Assembly (NCBI GenBank): GCA_050010135.1
Contig: JBEKLP010000039.1
Coordinates: 1-22,461 of the forward strand
Length of the DNA: 22,461 nucleotides
Origin: FEN-1073 sp050010135
GTDB lineage: Bacteria; Chloroflexota; Anaerolineae; Anaerolineales; RBG-16-64-43
Direction: 5' to 3'
Shown piece after piece: positions 1-6,352 of the stretch. The position numbers and the translations under genes are program-made. The notes under the pieces were generated by a model, which was not told the DNA's origin, made no database searches, and worked only from the letters and a program-made list of their open reading frames with translations. Position 1 is the stretch's first letter. The number at the start of each line of letters is the position of its first letter.

Positions 1-545
1 CTCACCCGCACGGCCAGATTTGGGCCGAGGAAAAGATCCCCAACGAACCCGCCAAGGAAACGGCCTGCCAGTTGCGGCACCAGGAAGAACGTCATTCGTG
101 TTTGCTTTGCGATTATCTGGATTTGGAGGCGCGGGAGAACGAGCGGATCGTATGGCAAAACGAATCCTTCGCCGCCCTCGTTCCGTTCTGGTCGGTATGG
201 CCGTTCGAGGTGATGTTGGTCGCGCGTTCGCACTGCGGCTCGCTGCCCGAGCTTTCCGGCCGCGAGCGGGACGATCTGGCGGAAATCCTGCAGCGGATTT
301 TGCGCGCGTACGACAAAGTATTCGACGCCCCATTTCCGTACAGCATGGGCTTTCACCAGAAACCCACGGGGGGCCAAGAACATCCGGAGTGGCATTTGCA
401 CGCCCACTTCTATCCCCCGCTCCTGCGCTCCACCACGATCCGAAAATTCATGGTGGGATACGAAATGCTGGCGCAACCCCAGCGGGATATCACGCCCGAG
501 TCGGCGGCCGAAAGCTTGCGGGCTTTGGCAAACAGAGATTCCTAA
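1..545 (+). CDS. galT: Galactose-1-phosphate uridylyltransferase, C-terminal part (5' end outside window)
   Basis: GalT transfers UMP between UDP-glucose and galactose-1-phosphate in the Leloir pathway, in the cytoplasm. The reading frame is open from base 3 and its first residues are HPHGQIWA, the GalT active-site motif whose second His is the uridylylated nucleophile. About 180 residues are visible. The second half carries the family motif EWHLHAHFYPP (Glu-Trp-x-x-His-x-His), followed by LLRS and KFMVGYEML, which match the C-terminal GalT domain closely. The N-terminal half, with the remaining zinc ligands, lies upstream of the window. A TTG at 72 could open the same frame, but it lies after the active-site motif and is not a real start. 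The stop TAA is at 543-545. No terminator-like T-tract hairpin follows; a degenerate 9-nt-word repeat does. Confidence 0.95.
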   Translation, partial: HPHGQIWAEEKIPNEPAKETACQLRHQEERHSCLLCDYLDLEARENERIVWQNESFAALVPFWSVWPFEVMLVARSHCGSLPELSGRERDDLAEILQRILRAYDKVFDAPFPYSMGFHQKPTGGQEHPEWHLHAHFYPPLLRSTTIRKFMVGYEMLAQPQRDITPESAAESLRALANRDS

Positions 546-551
546 AAAAAA

Positions 552-650
552 TGTTCGCGGATTTCATGGAGAGAACGGATTCCGCGGATTTATTGAATTA
601 ATGCCTTGGACTATCTGCGCAATCTGAATAATCAGCGTAATCCGCGTACC
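552..650. repeat. Degenerate inverted repeat of about 9-nt words, 3' of galT
   Basis: From 552 to 596 the sequence falls into consecutive 9-nt words, most ending in CGG or TGG: TGTTCGCGG, ATTTCATGG, AGAGAACGG, ATTCCGCGG, ATTTATTGA. From 615 to 650 four 9-nt words run the other way: CTGCGCAAT, CTGAATAAT, CAGCGTAAT, CCGCGTACC. The first set is roughly the reverse complement of the second (ATTnnnCGG against CCGnnnAAT). This matches the architecture of the better-preserved element at 4736-4800, so I read it as a decayed member of the same kind. It starts 7 nt after the galT stop. Confidence 0.5.
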
Positions 651-757
651 GATCCGAGCAAATTGAGCGATTGGCACAATCTGGAGTCGCCTATCTTCTT
701 TCATTATTCCGCATAGGACGCTCTTCCTATACTAATCTGTGCAACCGGGAATGAGAA

Positions 758-763
758 TATAAT
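758..763 (+). promoter_or_regulatory. Candidate -10 box (TATAAT) for the first DUF362 gene
   Basis: A perfect TATAAT lies 27 nt before the ATG at 791. The hexamer at the usual -35 distance (735-740, ATCTGT) does not resemble TTGACA. A plausible ribosome binding site, AAGGGA, lies at 776-781. The galT gene upstream appears to be a separate unit because a repeat intervenes. Confidence 0.4.
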
Positions 764-790
764 TCGCATTCGTACGAAGGGACATTTACT

Positions 791-1921
791 ATGAGAAAAA
801 TTTCCCGCAGAAAATTCCTTTCCCTTTTTACCCAAAGCGCCGGGGCGGCGGCCGTTTTTCAGCTACTGGAAGCGTGCGGGATAAAACCCGCCGCGGCGCC
901 GGGAACGGCGACCAGCACTCCCTTCGGGCCCCTCGCCTCCGGGGTGGACAACGGAATATCCATCGCCAACGCCCCCGGTTCGACGAACACTCCGCTTCCC
1001 TCGGATACACTTGCGCCCACCGCCGAAGCCGCCACGGTGACGCCATCCCCCACTTCGGATTTTGCCTATTTGGCCGTCGCCCGCGGAGGGGACGATCCGG
1101 AAGCGCTCACCCGCGCCGCGGTGGCCGCGATCGGCGGAATCGGAAAGTTCGTTCCGCGGGGCGCGAAAGTCCTTATCAAACCGAACGCATGCGTCATTCA
1201 TGATTATACGTATGCCGCCACGACAAATCCCTGGGTAGTGGGCGCGCTGGTAAAAATGTGTTTCGAAGCAGGTGCTGGAAAAGTGCTTGTCTTCGATTTT
1301 CCATTCGGCGGTACATGTGCGGAAACCTATAAAGCCAGCAAGATCGAGGAGCAAGCGACAGCGGCCGGCGCACAGATGGAATATGTAGATACTTCCAAAT
1401 TCGTCCAGACCAATCTCCCAAATGGTCATAGCCTGCATTCAGCCAAATTCTACAGCGAGGTGGTCAATGCGGATGTTGTCATCAACGTTCCGATCGCAAA
1501 GAATCACAGTACAACTTGGGTTACCCTTGGAATGAAGAACTTGATGGGCACAATTCACGACCGCGGCGCGATCCACTCTGATGTATTGGATACTATGGAC
1601 CAGCGCATCGCGGACTTGGCGATGTATATTCGTCCGGAGCTGACCGTGGTCGATGCCGTGCGTATTATGATGAAGGGCGGTCCGCAGGGGACCGGCCTCC
1701 GGAACGTTGTGAAGCTGGATACAGTGATCGCTTCCGCCGATATCGTCGCCGTTGACGCCTATGCCACTAAATTATTTGCGCCACTCGATCCAAGCAATAA
1801 TTTCTATAAGATGATTCTAACCGATCCCAACAACCTCGGTTATGTGAAATACGGCGCCGAATGGGGAATCGGGCGCAGCGATCTAGCGAACCTGAAGATC
1901 TCAGAGATCAGTGTCGGTTAA
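791..1921 (+). CDS. Tat-exported DUF362 lipoprotein (first of two tandem copies)
   Basis: The 376-residue product starts with a textbook Tat signal (SRRKFL, Arg6-Arg7) followed by a hydrophobic stretch and a lipobox (LEAC, Cys29). It should therefore be exported folded and lipid-anchored outside the membrane. Residues about 30-90 are a Thr/Pro/Ser/Ala-rich linker. The rest is a DUF362 domain with the usual landmarks: VPRGAKVLIKPN, TNPWVVGALV, INVPIAKNHSTTWVT and GMKNLMG. It is close in sequence to the next gene (2213-3175), which lacks most of the linker, so the two are tandem paralogues. The DUF362 biochemical role is not established to my knowledge; some family members carry Fe-S clusters, but no CxxC cluster motif is visible here. 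The neighbouring polyferredoxin suggests a redox or cofactor role. ATG chosen because AAGGGA lies 9 nt upstream and the signal peptide begins at once. Confidence 0.88.
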   Translation: MRKISRRKFLSLFTQSAGAAAVFQLLEACGIKPAAAPGTATSTPFGPLASGVDNGISIANAPGSTNTPLPSDTLAPTAEAATVTPSPTSDFAYLAVARGGDDPEALTRAAVAAIGGIGKFVPRGAKVLIKPNACVIHDYTYAATTNPWVVGALVKMCFEAGAGKVLVFDFPFGGTCAETYKASKIEEQATAAGAQMEYVDTSKFVQTNLPNGHSLHSAKFYSEVVNADVVINVPIAKNHSTTWVTLGMKNLMGTIHDRGAIHSDVLDTMDQRIADLAMYIRPELTVVDAVRIMMKGGPQGTGLRNVVKLDTVIASADIVAVDAYATKLFAPLDPSNNFYKMILTDPNNLGYVKYGAEWGIGRSDLANLKISEISVG

Positions 1922-1980
1922 AGCCGATCACACTCTCAATTCCTGAATATATCCGTAATTTCTCGATCGAGAAGAAAAGG

Positions 1981-2049
1981 CACGCGAATTTCCTCCGTCA
2001 ATTCGAGCACCACCGCAGAATTCAGGGGAATCCGCGGAAACCGTAATCC
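1981..2049. repeat. Probable remnant of a 9-nt-word repeat between the DUF362 genes
   Basis: Positions 2014-2049 read as four 9-nt words, CGCAGAATT, CAGGGGAAT, CCGCGGAAA and CCGTAATCC, and CACGCGAAT occurs at 1981-1989. They resemble the right-arm words at 615-650 (CnGnnnAAT type). No clear left arm is visible. A 14-bp perfect palindrome, TTCTCGATCGAGAA, lies just upstream at 1960-1973. The rest of the 1922-2212 interval is AT-rich with TATA runs near 2107-2155. Low certainty. Confidence 0.3.
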
Positions 2050-2175
2050 ATATTGGGTCAAGATTGTTTTATGGCAATCACGAATTATTAATATAATCCC
2101 GTGAAAATATATATACGACGAATTTAAAATGAGATTCCTTTTTATATATATATATTCCGGCATGGACAATTTGGG

Positions 2176-2181
2176 TAGAAT
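2176..2181 (+). promoter_or_regulatory. Candidate -10 box (TAGAAT) for the second DUF362 gene
   Basis: TAGAAT lies 31 nt before the ATG at 2213. A perfect TATAAT also exists further up at 2092-2097. Neither has a convincing -35 hexamer. The gene has a good ribosome binding site, AGGAG at 2202-2206, 6 nt before the ATG. Co-transcription from the upstream DUF362 gene is equally possible. Confidence 0.3.
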
Positions 2182-2212
2182 ATGGCCTAATGAGTTTAAT
2201 CAGGAGCGACCG

Positions 2213-3175
2213 ATGAAACAACTCACACGGCGAGAATTTCTCCGCATGCTGGCGCTCGGCGCCGGATCCGCAGCCGCCGCCCAGGTTCTCAGCGCCTGCG
2301 GCGCAGCCCCATCCCAATCCGTAAAAACAAGATTGGCTCCGCCCACGCCGCTTCCGGGTTCTACGTATCTGGCCGTCGCCCGGGGCGGCAATGATCCGGA
2401 AACACTGGTCCGGCGCGCAGTCGAAGCCGTCGGCGGGATCGGACGATTTGTTCCGCGCGGAGCCAAAGTTCTGATCAAACCGAACCTTTGCATCTCGGGC
2501 CGATCGTATGAATACGCCGTTACCACCAATCCGTGGGTCGTCGGCGCGCTGGTCAAGCTGTGCAAGGAAGCCGGCGCCGCGCGGGTCCTGGTGTTCGACA
2601 ATCCCACCACCGGCAGTTCGGAAGACGCGTTCGCTTCGAGCGGAATCGCGCAACAGGTGTCGGCTGCCGGCGGCGAGGTGGAATATGTCGCCTCGATGAA
2701 ATTCACCGCGGTGGATCTTCCCGGCGCGGAATGGTTGAAGCGATCTACCATCTACGGCGAGATTTTGAATGCCGATGTGCTGATCAACGTCCCGATCGCC
2801 AAGCACCACAACCTGACGGGTTTGACCCTCGGTATGAAAAACCAGCTTGGCACCTTGCGCGACCGCCCCGAGGTCCATGCCTCGATCCAGCACAAACTGG
2901 TCGACCTCGCCGCCTTCCTGCGCCCGACGCTGACCGTGGTCGACGCCGTGCGCATTCTGGTTGCGAACGGCCCAACCGGCGGCAGCCTCAACGACGTGCA
3001 AAAACTCGATACGGTGATCGCCACCCACGACGTGGTGGCCGCCGATGCGTACACCACCCGCCTTTTCGGCTGGACCGATCCGAACCGGCTGCTCAACGTC
3101 AAGTACGGCGCCGAAGCGGGCGTCGGGCGCAACGATCTGGAGAACCTCAAGATCGAGGAGATCTCCGTTGGTTGA
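2213..3175 (+). CDS. Tat-exported DUF362 lipoprotein (second tandem copy)
   Basis: The 320-residue product has a Tat signal (TRREFL, Arg6-Arg7) and a lipobox (LSAC, Cys29), with the same spacing as its upstream paralogue, so it should be a folded, lipid-anchored extracytoplasmic protein. After a short linker comes the DUF362 domain: VPRGAKVLIKPN, TNPWVVGALVK, INVPIAKHHNLTG, LGMKNQLGTL and LTVVDAVRIL. An in-frame start exists at 2129, but it would add a hydrophobic tract before the Tat motif. The ATG at 2213 has AGGAG at 2202-2206 and puts the twin arginines where they belong. The stop (3173-3175) lies inside the start region of the polyferredoxin gene, so the two are translationally coupled and probably work together. 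Function unknown; an accessory role in an envelope redox system is inferred from context only. Confidence 0.88.
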   Translation: MKQLTRREFLRMLALGAGSAAAAQVLSACGAAPSQSVKTRLAPPTPLPGSTYLAVARGGNDPETLVRRAVEAVGGIGRFVPRGAKVLIKPNLCISGRSYEYAVTTNPWVVGALVKLCKEAGAARVLVFDNPTTGSSEDAFASSGIAQQVSAAGGEVEYVASMKFTAVDLPGAEWLKRSTIYGEILNADVLINVPIAKHHNLTGLTLGMKNQLGTLRDRPEVHASIQHKLVDLAAFLRPTLTVVDAVRILVANGPTGGSLNDVQKLDTVIATHDVVAADAYTTRLFGWTDPNRLLNVKYGAEAGVGRNDLENLKIEEISVG

Positions 3176-4700
3176 GAAGCCGCGGGCGCTTTCCCGTTGG
3201 AAGGACCGCTACTGGCGCATTCTGCGCAGCGCCGTTCAGGGGATCGTGCTGGCAGTCTTCCTCTTCCTTTTCCTTCGCACCGCCCGCGGCGGCATTTCTC
3301 CGGCAATCGCTAATTCCTTCCCTCGGCTCGATCCATTATTGGGGCTGGCCAACCTGCTCTCGGCCAAGACGCTCGTGGTGGGGTCTGCGCTAGCCCTGCT
3401 TACGATCGCGCTCACCCTCGTCTTCGGCCGGGCGTGGTGCGGCTGGATTTGCCCGCTGGGAACCACGCTGGATCTCTTCCACCCTGGGCGGTGGAAAAGC
3501 AAGCAGCCGCCGGTTCCGGAAGGGACGCGCGGGATCAAGCACTTCCTTTTAATAACGATCCTGTCGTCCGCCGTCCTGGGAAGCCTGTGGCTGATCTTTC
3601 TCGATCCGATCACGATCGTAATTCGCACGCTTACCGAGGCTATATACCCGGCGCTCGACCGCATCGTCACCACCATCGAAACCGCGGCCTACGACGTGCC
3701 TGCATTGCAGGGTGCGGTTTCGACGCTTGATCCGATCCTGCGGCCGATGCTGCTTCCGGCCGACCCCGCTTTTACCGTGGGCGGCGTGCTGATCGCCGCG
3801 TTCTTCACCGGCATCATCGCGTTGAACTACTTTGCTCCCCGTTTCTGGTGCCGCTATCTTTGTCCGCTCGGCTCGATGCTCGGACTGATCAGCAAGGTCG
3901 CCATCTTCCGGCGCGAGGCCTCGTCCACCGAATGCAACAACTGCGGCGCCTGCGCGCGGATCTGCCCGACCGGAACGATCCGGCCGGACAAGAATTTCGC
4001 CAGCGACCCGGCGGAATGCACGCTGTGTCTGGATTGCGTTTCGGCCTGCCCGCGCAGCGGCCAATCCTTCCCGGCCCATTTGCGCCCCGCCCTCTGGAAC
4101 ACCTACGATCCCGGGCGGCGGCAGGCGCTTGCAGCCATCGGCGCCGCCATCGGCGGCGTGGCGCTGCTGCACACCGATCAATTCCTGCGGCGCGATCTCC
4201 CGCACCTGCTCCGCCCGCCCGGTGCCAGGGAAAACGATCTGCTTTCCAAATGCGTCCGGTGCGGGGAATGCATCCGCATCTGTCCGACCGGTGTGCTGCA
4301 CCCCTCGGTCGACGAAGCCGGCGTCGAGGGGTTTTGGACTCCCGTCCTCATTCCTCGGGCGGGGTTCTGCCAATATACCTGCAACCTCTGCGGCCAGGCG
4401 TGTCCCGTCGAAGCCATCCCCGCGCTGCCGCTGGACGTCAAGCAGACGCAGGTGATGGGAAGCGCCTTCGTCGATAAAAACCGCTGCATCGCCTGGTCCG
4501 ATCATCAAACCTGCCTGGTATGCGAGGAAATGTGCCCGCTTCCGGAGAAGGCGATCACGGTGGACCGCTCGGAATTTTCCGGCGGCGCGCCGGTCGTGGA
4601 CCGCACGCGCTGCATCGGTTGCGGAACCTGCGAATTCAAGTGCCCGGTCAACGGCGAGGCTGCCATCCGCGTGTTCGCCCCCGGGCGGAGCAACGTATAG
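3168..4700 (+). CDS. Membrane-bound polyferredoxin, NapH-like half fused to NapG/MauM-like half
   Basis: This 510-residue protein is probably an electron-transfer protein of the inner membrane. Hydrophobic segments lie near residues 25-37, 67-87, 125-148 and 203-222. The second and fourth are followed by NapH/NosR/CcoG-type motifs GRAWCGWICPLG (87-98) and WCRYLCPLG (227-235). Two 4Fe-4S motifs follow: CNNCGACARICP (256-267) and CTLCLDCVSACP (284-295). A short segment with twin arginines (317-318) and a hydrophobic run to about 334 looks like a NapG Tat signal retained inside the chain. Then come further clusters at CVRCGECIRICP (362-373), around CNLCGQACP (405-413), CLVCEEMCP (449-457) and CIGCGTCEFKCP (482-493). 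The TTG at 3168 was chosen: GAGGAG at 3155-3160 is 7 nt away and it overlaps the upstream stop by 8 nt. An open frame extends back to 3045, but that part overlaps DUF362 and looks like a shadow. The partner oxidoreductase is not in the window. Confidence 0.88.
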   Translation: MVEKPRALSRWKDRYWRILRSAVQGIVLAVFLFLFLRTARGGISPAIANSFPRLDPLLGLANLLSAKTLVVGSALALLTIALTLVFGRAWCGWICPLGTTLDLFHPGRWKSKQPPVPEGTRGIKHFLLITILSSAVLGSLWLIFLDPITIVIRTLTEAIYPALDRIVTTIETAAYDVPALQGAVSTLDPILRPMLLPADPAFTVGGVLIAAFFTGIIALNYFAPRFWCRYLCPLGSMLGLISKVAIFRREASSTECNNCGACARICPTGTIRPDKNFASDPAECTLCLDCVSACPRSGQSFPAHLRPALWNTYDPGRRQALAAIGAAIGGVALLHTDQFLRRDLPHLLRPPGARENDLLSKCVRCGECIRICPTGVLHPSVDEAGVEGFWTPVLIPRAGFCQYTCNLCGQACPVEAIPALPLDVKQTQVMGSAFVDKNRCIAWSDHQTCLVCEEMCPLPEKAITVDRSEFSGGAPVVDRTRCIGCGTCEFKCPVNGEAAIRVFAPGRSNV

Positions 4701-4735
4701 ATACCTCGGCTATAGTTATTGTGAGGAAGGAAAAG

Positions 4736-4800
4736 TGGACAGGATTTACAGGATGTACAGGATTTTTAAATAATTCTGTCAATCCTGTAAATCCTGTCCA
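4736..4800. repeat. Near-perfect palindrome built of iterated 9-nt words, between convergent genes
   Basis: The outer arms TGGACAGGATTTACAGGAT (4736-4754) and its exact reverse complement (4782-4800) give a 19-bp stem. Each arm is a run of 9-nt words: ACAGGATTT, ACAGGATGT, ACAGGATTT on the left (4739-4765) and AATTCTGTC, AATCCTGTA, AATCCTGTC on the right (4772-4798). It lies between the polyferredoxin stop (4700) and the end of the minus-strand response regulator (4886), so it could act as a bidirectional terminator, but there is no terminal T-tract. It carries no coding capacity. Similar word-built palindromes occur at 17888-18000 and, decayed, at 552-650. Confidence 0.8.
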
Positions 4801-4885
4801 TTAACCGGAATGAATAAAAAACACTGGAGATCCGGAAAACCGTAGAATAGATTCCATCCTGCAGGCGTTAGCCCAGTCTGACAGC

Positions 4886-5926
4886 CTACCCCAACGTGTC
4901 TTCCAACACTTGCCGCACGGCGGCGGCATCCAGATCCTTTTTATCCAGCAACGCGATAGCGCCGGCCTCCAATCCAATCCGGCGGAACTCACGGTCGGGA
5001 TAGGCGCTGATGAGCACCATGCGGGTGGACGGTGAAACGGTTTTCACACGGCGAACGCATTGGATTCCATCTTCATCCCTCAACACAACATCCACCAGCG
5101 CCAACTGCGGATGGATACGTTCAGCCAAACGGATGGCCTCGGCGATATCCTCCGCTTCGTACAAGCAGGAAGAGGGGTACGTCTTCCCGATCAAGCGACA
5201 GAGTTGTTGACGGTATCGGAGACTGTCATCCACAACCAATATATTGATTGCCGCTTCCGAGCTGGGAACCGGTTCCGCCACTTCATTTCCGGAGACGCCA
5301 AGAATCTCCGGATGGTGGACGGCATAGTTTACGGCTTCCAAACGGCTGTTCACTTCCAGCACACGGTAAAGACCGGTAAGATGATTCTCCACGGTTTTGA
5401 TGCTGAGATCCATGATCTGGGAAATTTTCCGATTATCGCATCCCTGCGTGAGCAACCGCAGCAATTCGCGTTGTCGGCGGGTGAGAGATGGGTTCGCGAG
5501 TGCGTGAAAAACGGGGCGATGATGGACAATCCGGTCGATTAATGGACTGGAGATCCAACGCTCCCCGGAAAGCACCCGCTGGACGGCAAGCTCCAGATCC
5601 GACAGCGGTTGGTCTTTAAGATGGTAACCGTCTACGCCCGAATCCAGCAAACCCACCACATAGGCTTCATCATCGTAAGCGCTCACCACAAGAATTTTCA
5701 GTTCCGGGTACCTGGTTTTTATCCGTTGGATCGCCGCGATCGGCTCAAATTCCGGCATGGCTACGTCAACAACCAATAAGTCCGGCCGGAGGCGGGCCAA
5801 GGATTCCTCCAACGCGGTTCCATCTCCAACCTCGCCGACAATTTCAATTTGCGGGATGTTTTCCAGCGCCTTTCGCAGTCCGGCACGCACTACAGCATGA
5901 TCGTCGGCAAGGAGAATCTGGAACAT
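4886..5926 (-). CDS. NarL/LuxR-type response regulator with a second receiver domain (REC-HTH-REC)
   Basis: A 346-residue DNA-binding response regulator with an unusual order. REC1 covers about residues 1-120, with acidic pair Asp8-Asp9, phospho-acceptor Asp54, Ser82 and Lys104. A LuxR-type HTH covers about 147-205 (LTRRQRELLRLL, SIKTVENHL). REC2 covers about 227-346, with Asp233-Asp234, Asp279, Ser308 and Lys329. Both receivers keep all the standard residues, so both may be phosphorylated. NarL-type regulators normally stop after the HTH. It is divergent from the sugar ABC operon that ends in a HisKA_3 kinase fusion, and HisKA_3 kinases typically partner NarL-type regulators, so it is the likely partner and may control the 427-bp shared upstream region. 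The start ATG (5926-5924) gives REC1 its normal N-terminus; no good ribosome binding site is visible. Confidence 0.92.
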   Translation of the reverse strand: MFQILLADDHAVVRAGLRKALENIPQIEIVGEVGDGTALEESLARLRPDLLVVDVAMPEFEPIAAIQRIKTRYPELKILVVSAYDDEAYVVGLLDSGVDGYHLKDQPLSDLELAVQRVLSGERWISSPLIDRIVHHRPVFHALANPSLTRRQRELLRLLTQGCDNRKISQIMDLSIKTVENHLTGLYRVLEVNSRLEAVNYAVHHPEILGVSGNEVAEPVPSSEAAINILVVDDSLRYRQQLCRLIGKTYPSSCLYEAEDIAEAIRLAERIHPQLALVDVVLRDEDGIQCVRRVKTVSPSTRMVLISAYPDREFRRIGLEAGAIALLDKKDLDAAAVRQVLEDTLG

Positions 5927-6352
5927 AGGTTCATTAAACTATATTTATAAAAAATCCACCAGATGCGGGGGGTTTCCCCCAAAGGATTAAGGGTTATTCA
6001 TCTTCAATTTAAGGGGAAATCGACTAGCCTTTAAATGAATTCCTCATAATAATGATTGCACTCCTCGATTTCGGACTATTGAAGCAGTGGAAAGAAGGAT
6101 GGTTTATCGGCGTTTTTACTCGTGAAGAGGAAAGGAGGTGCGACATCTCGTGGTTTGAGAGAAACCGGATAGGATGATGCGATGTATTTGGCAATTCGGG
6201 AAAAACGGTGTTTCACTTGGCGCCGGTTTTGTCCTGCTCAACCGCGAATCTCCATTCCGATAAAACCCTCCGAGATACTTTCACAATCAAGTGACTTAAG
6301 ACTCAAACCGTGATAAAAGCTGGATGATAACGAAAAAGGAGGAAGGTAAAAA
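5927..6352. other. Divergent intergenic region between response regulator and sugar ABC operon
   Basis: This 426-bp region must hold the promoters of both divergent units. On the minus strand TATAAA lies at 5944-5949, 17 nt before the regulator ATG. GGGGGG-TTT-CCCCC (5967-5980) is a small hairpin upstream of the regulator. A strong Shine-Dalgarno-like AGGAGG near 6133-6139 is followed only by a two-codon GTG frame, and a 29-codon ATG frame at 6174 lacks a good ribosome binding site; neither is called as a gene. AAGGAGG at 6337-6343 serves the binding-protein gene. I could not identify a convincing operator repeat. Confidence 0.5.
5944..5949 (-). promoter_or_regulatory. Candidate -10 box (TATAAA) for the response regulator gene
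   Basis: Read on the minus strand this is TATAAA followed by TATAG, 17 nt before the ATG, so the mRNA would have a very short leader. That would fit the absence of a Shine-Dalgarno sequence. No -35 box is recognisable. Confidence 0.3.

Noticed and set aside
2078..3028. A 316-codon minus-strand frame
   Set aside because: It is antisense to the second DUF362 gene, and its last codons run into the AT-rich intergenic tract.
3045..3167. Upstream extension of the polyferredoxin frame
   Set aside because: It overlaps the DUF362 coding sequence in another frame and is Arg/Ser-rich shadow sequence; GAGGAG before the TTG at 3168 fits better.
3549..4508. A 319-codon minus-strand frame
   Set aside because: It is fully antisense to the polyferredoxin gene, whose Cys motifs are unmistakable; composition is typical of a shadow frame.
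4739..4798. A CRISPR-like array
   Set aside because: The 9-nt units are directly adjacent, without spacers, and form a palindrome.
6174..6263. A 29-codon frame upstream of the binding-protein gene
   Set aside because: Only AGGA lies 2-3 nt before the ATG and nothing supports translation; mentioned in the region entry only.
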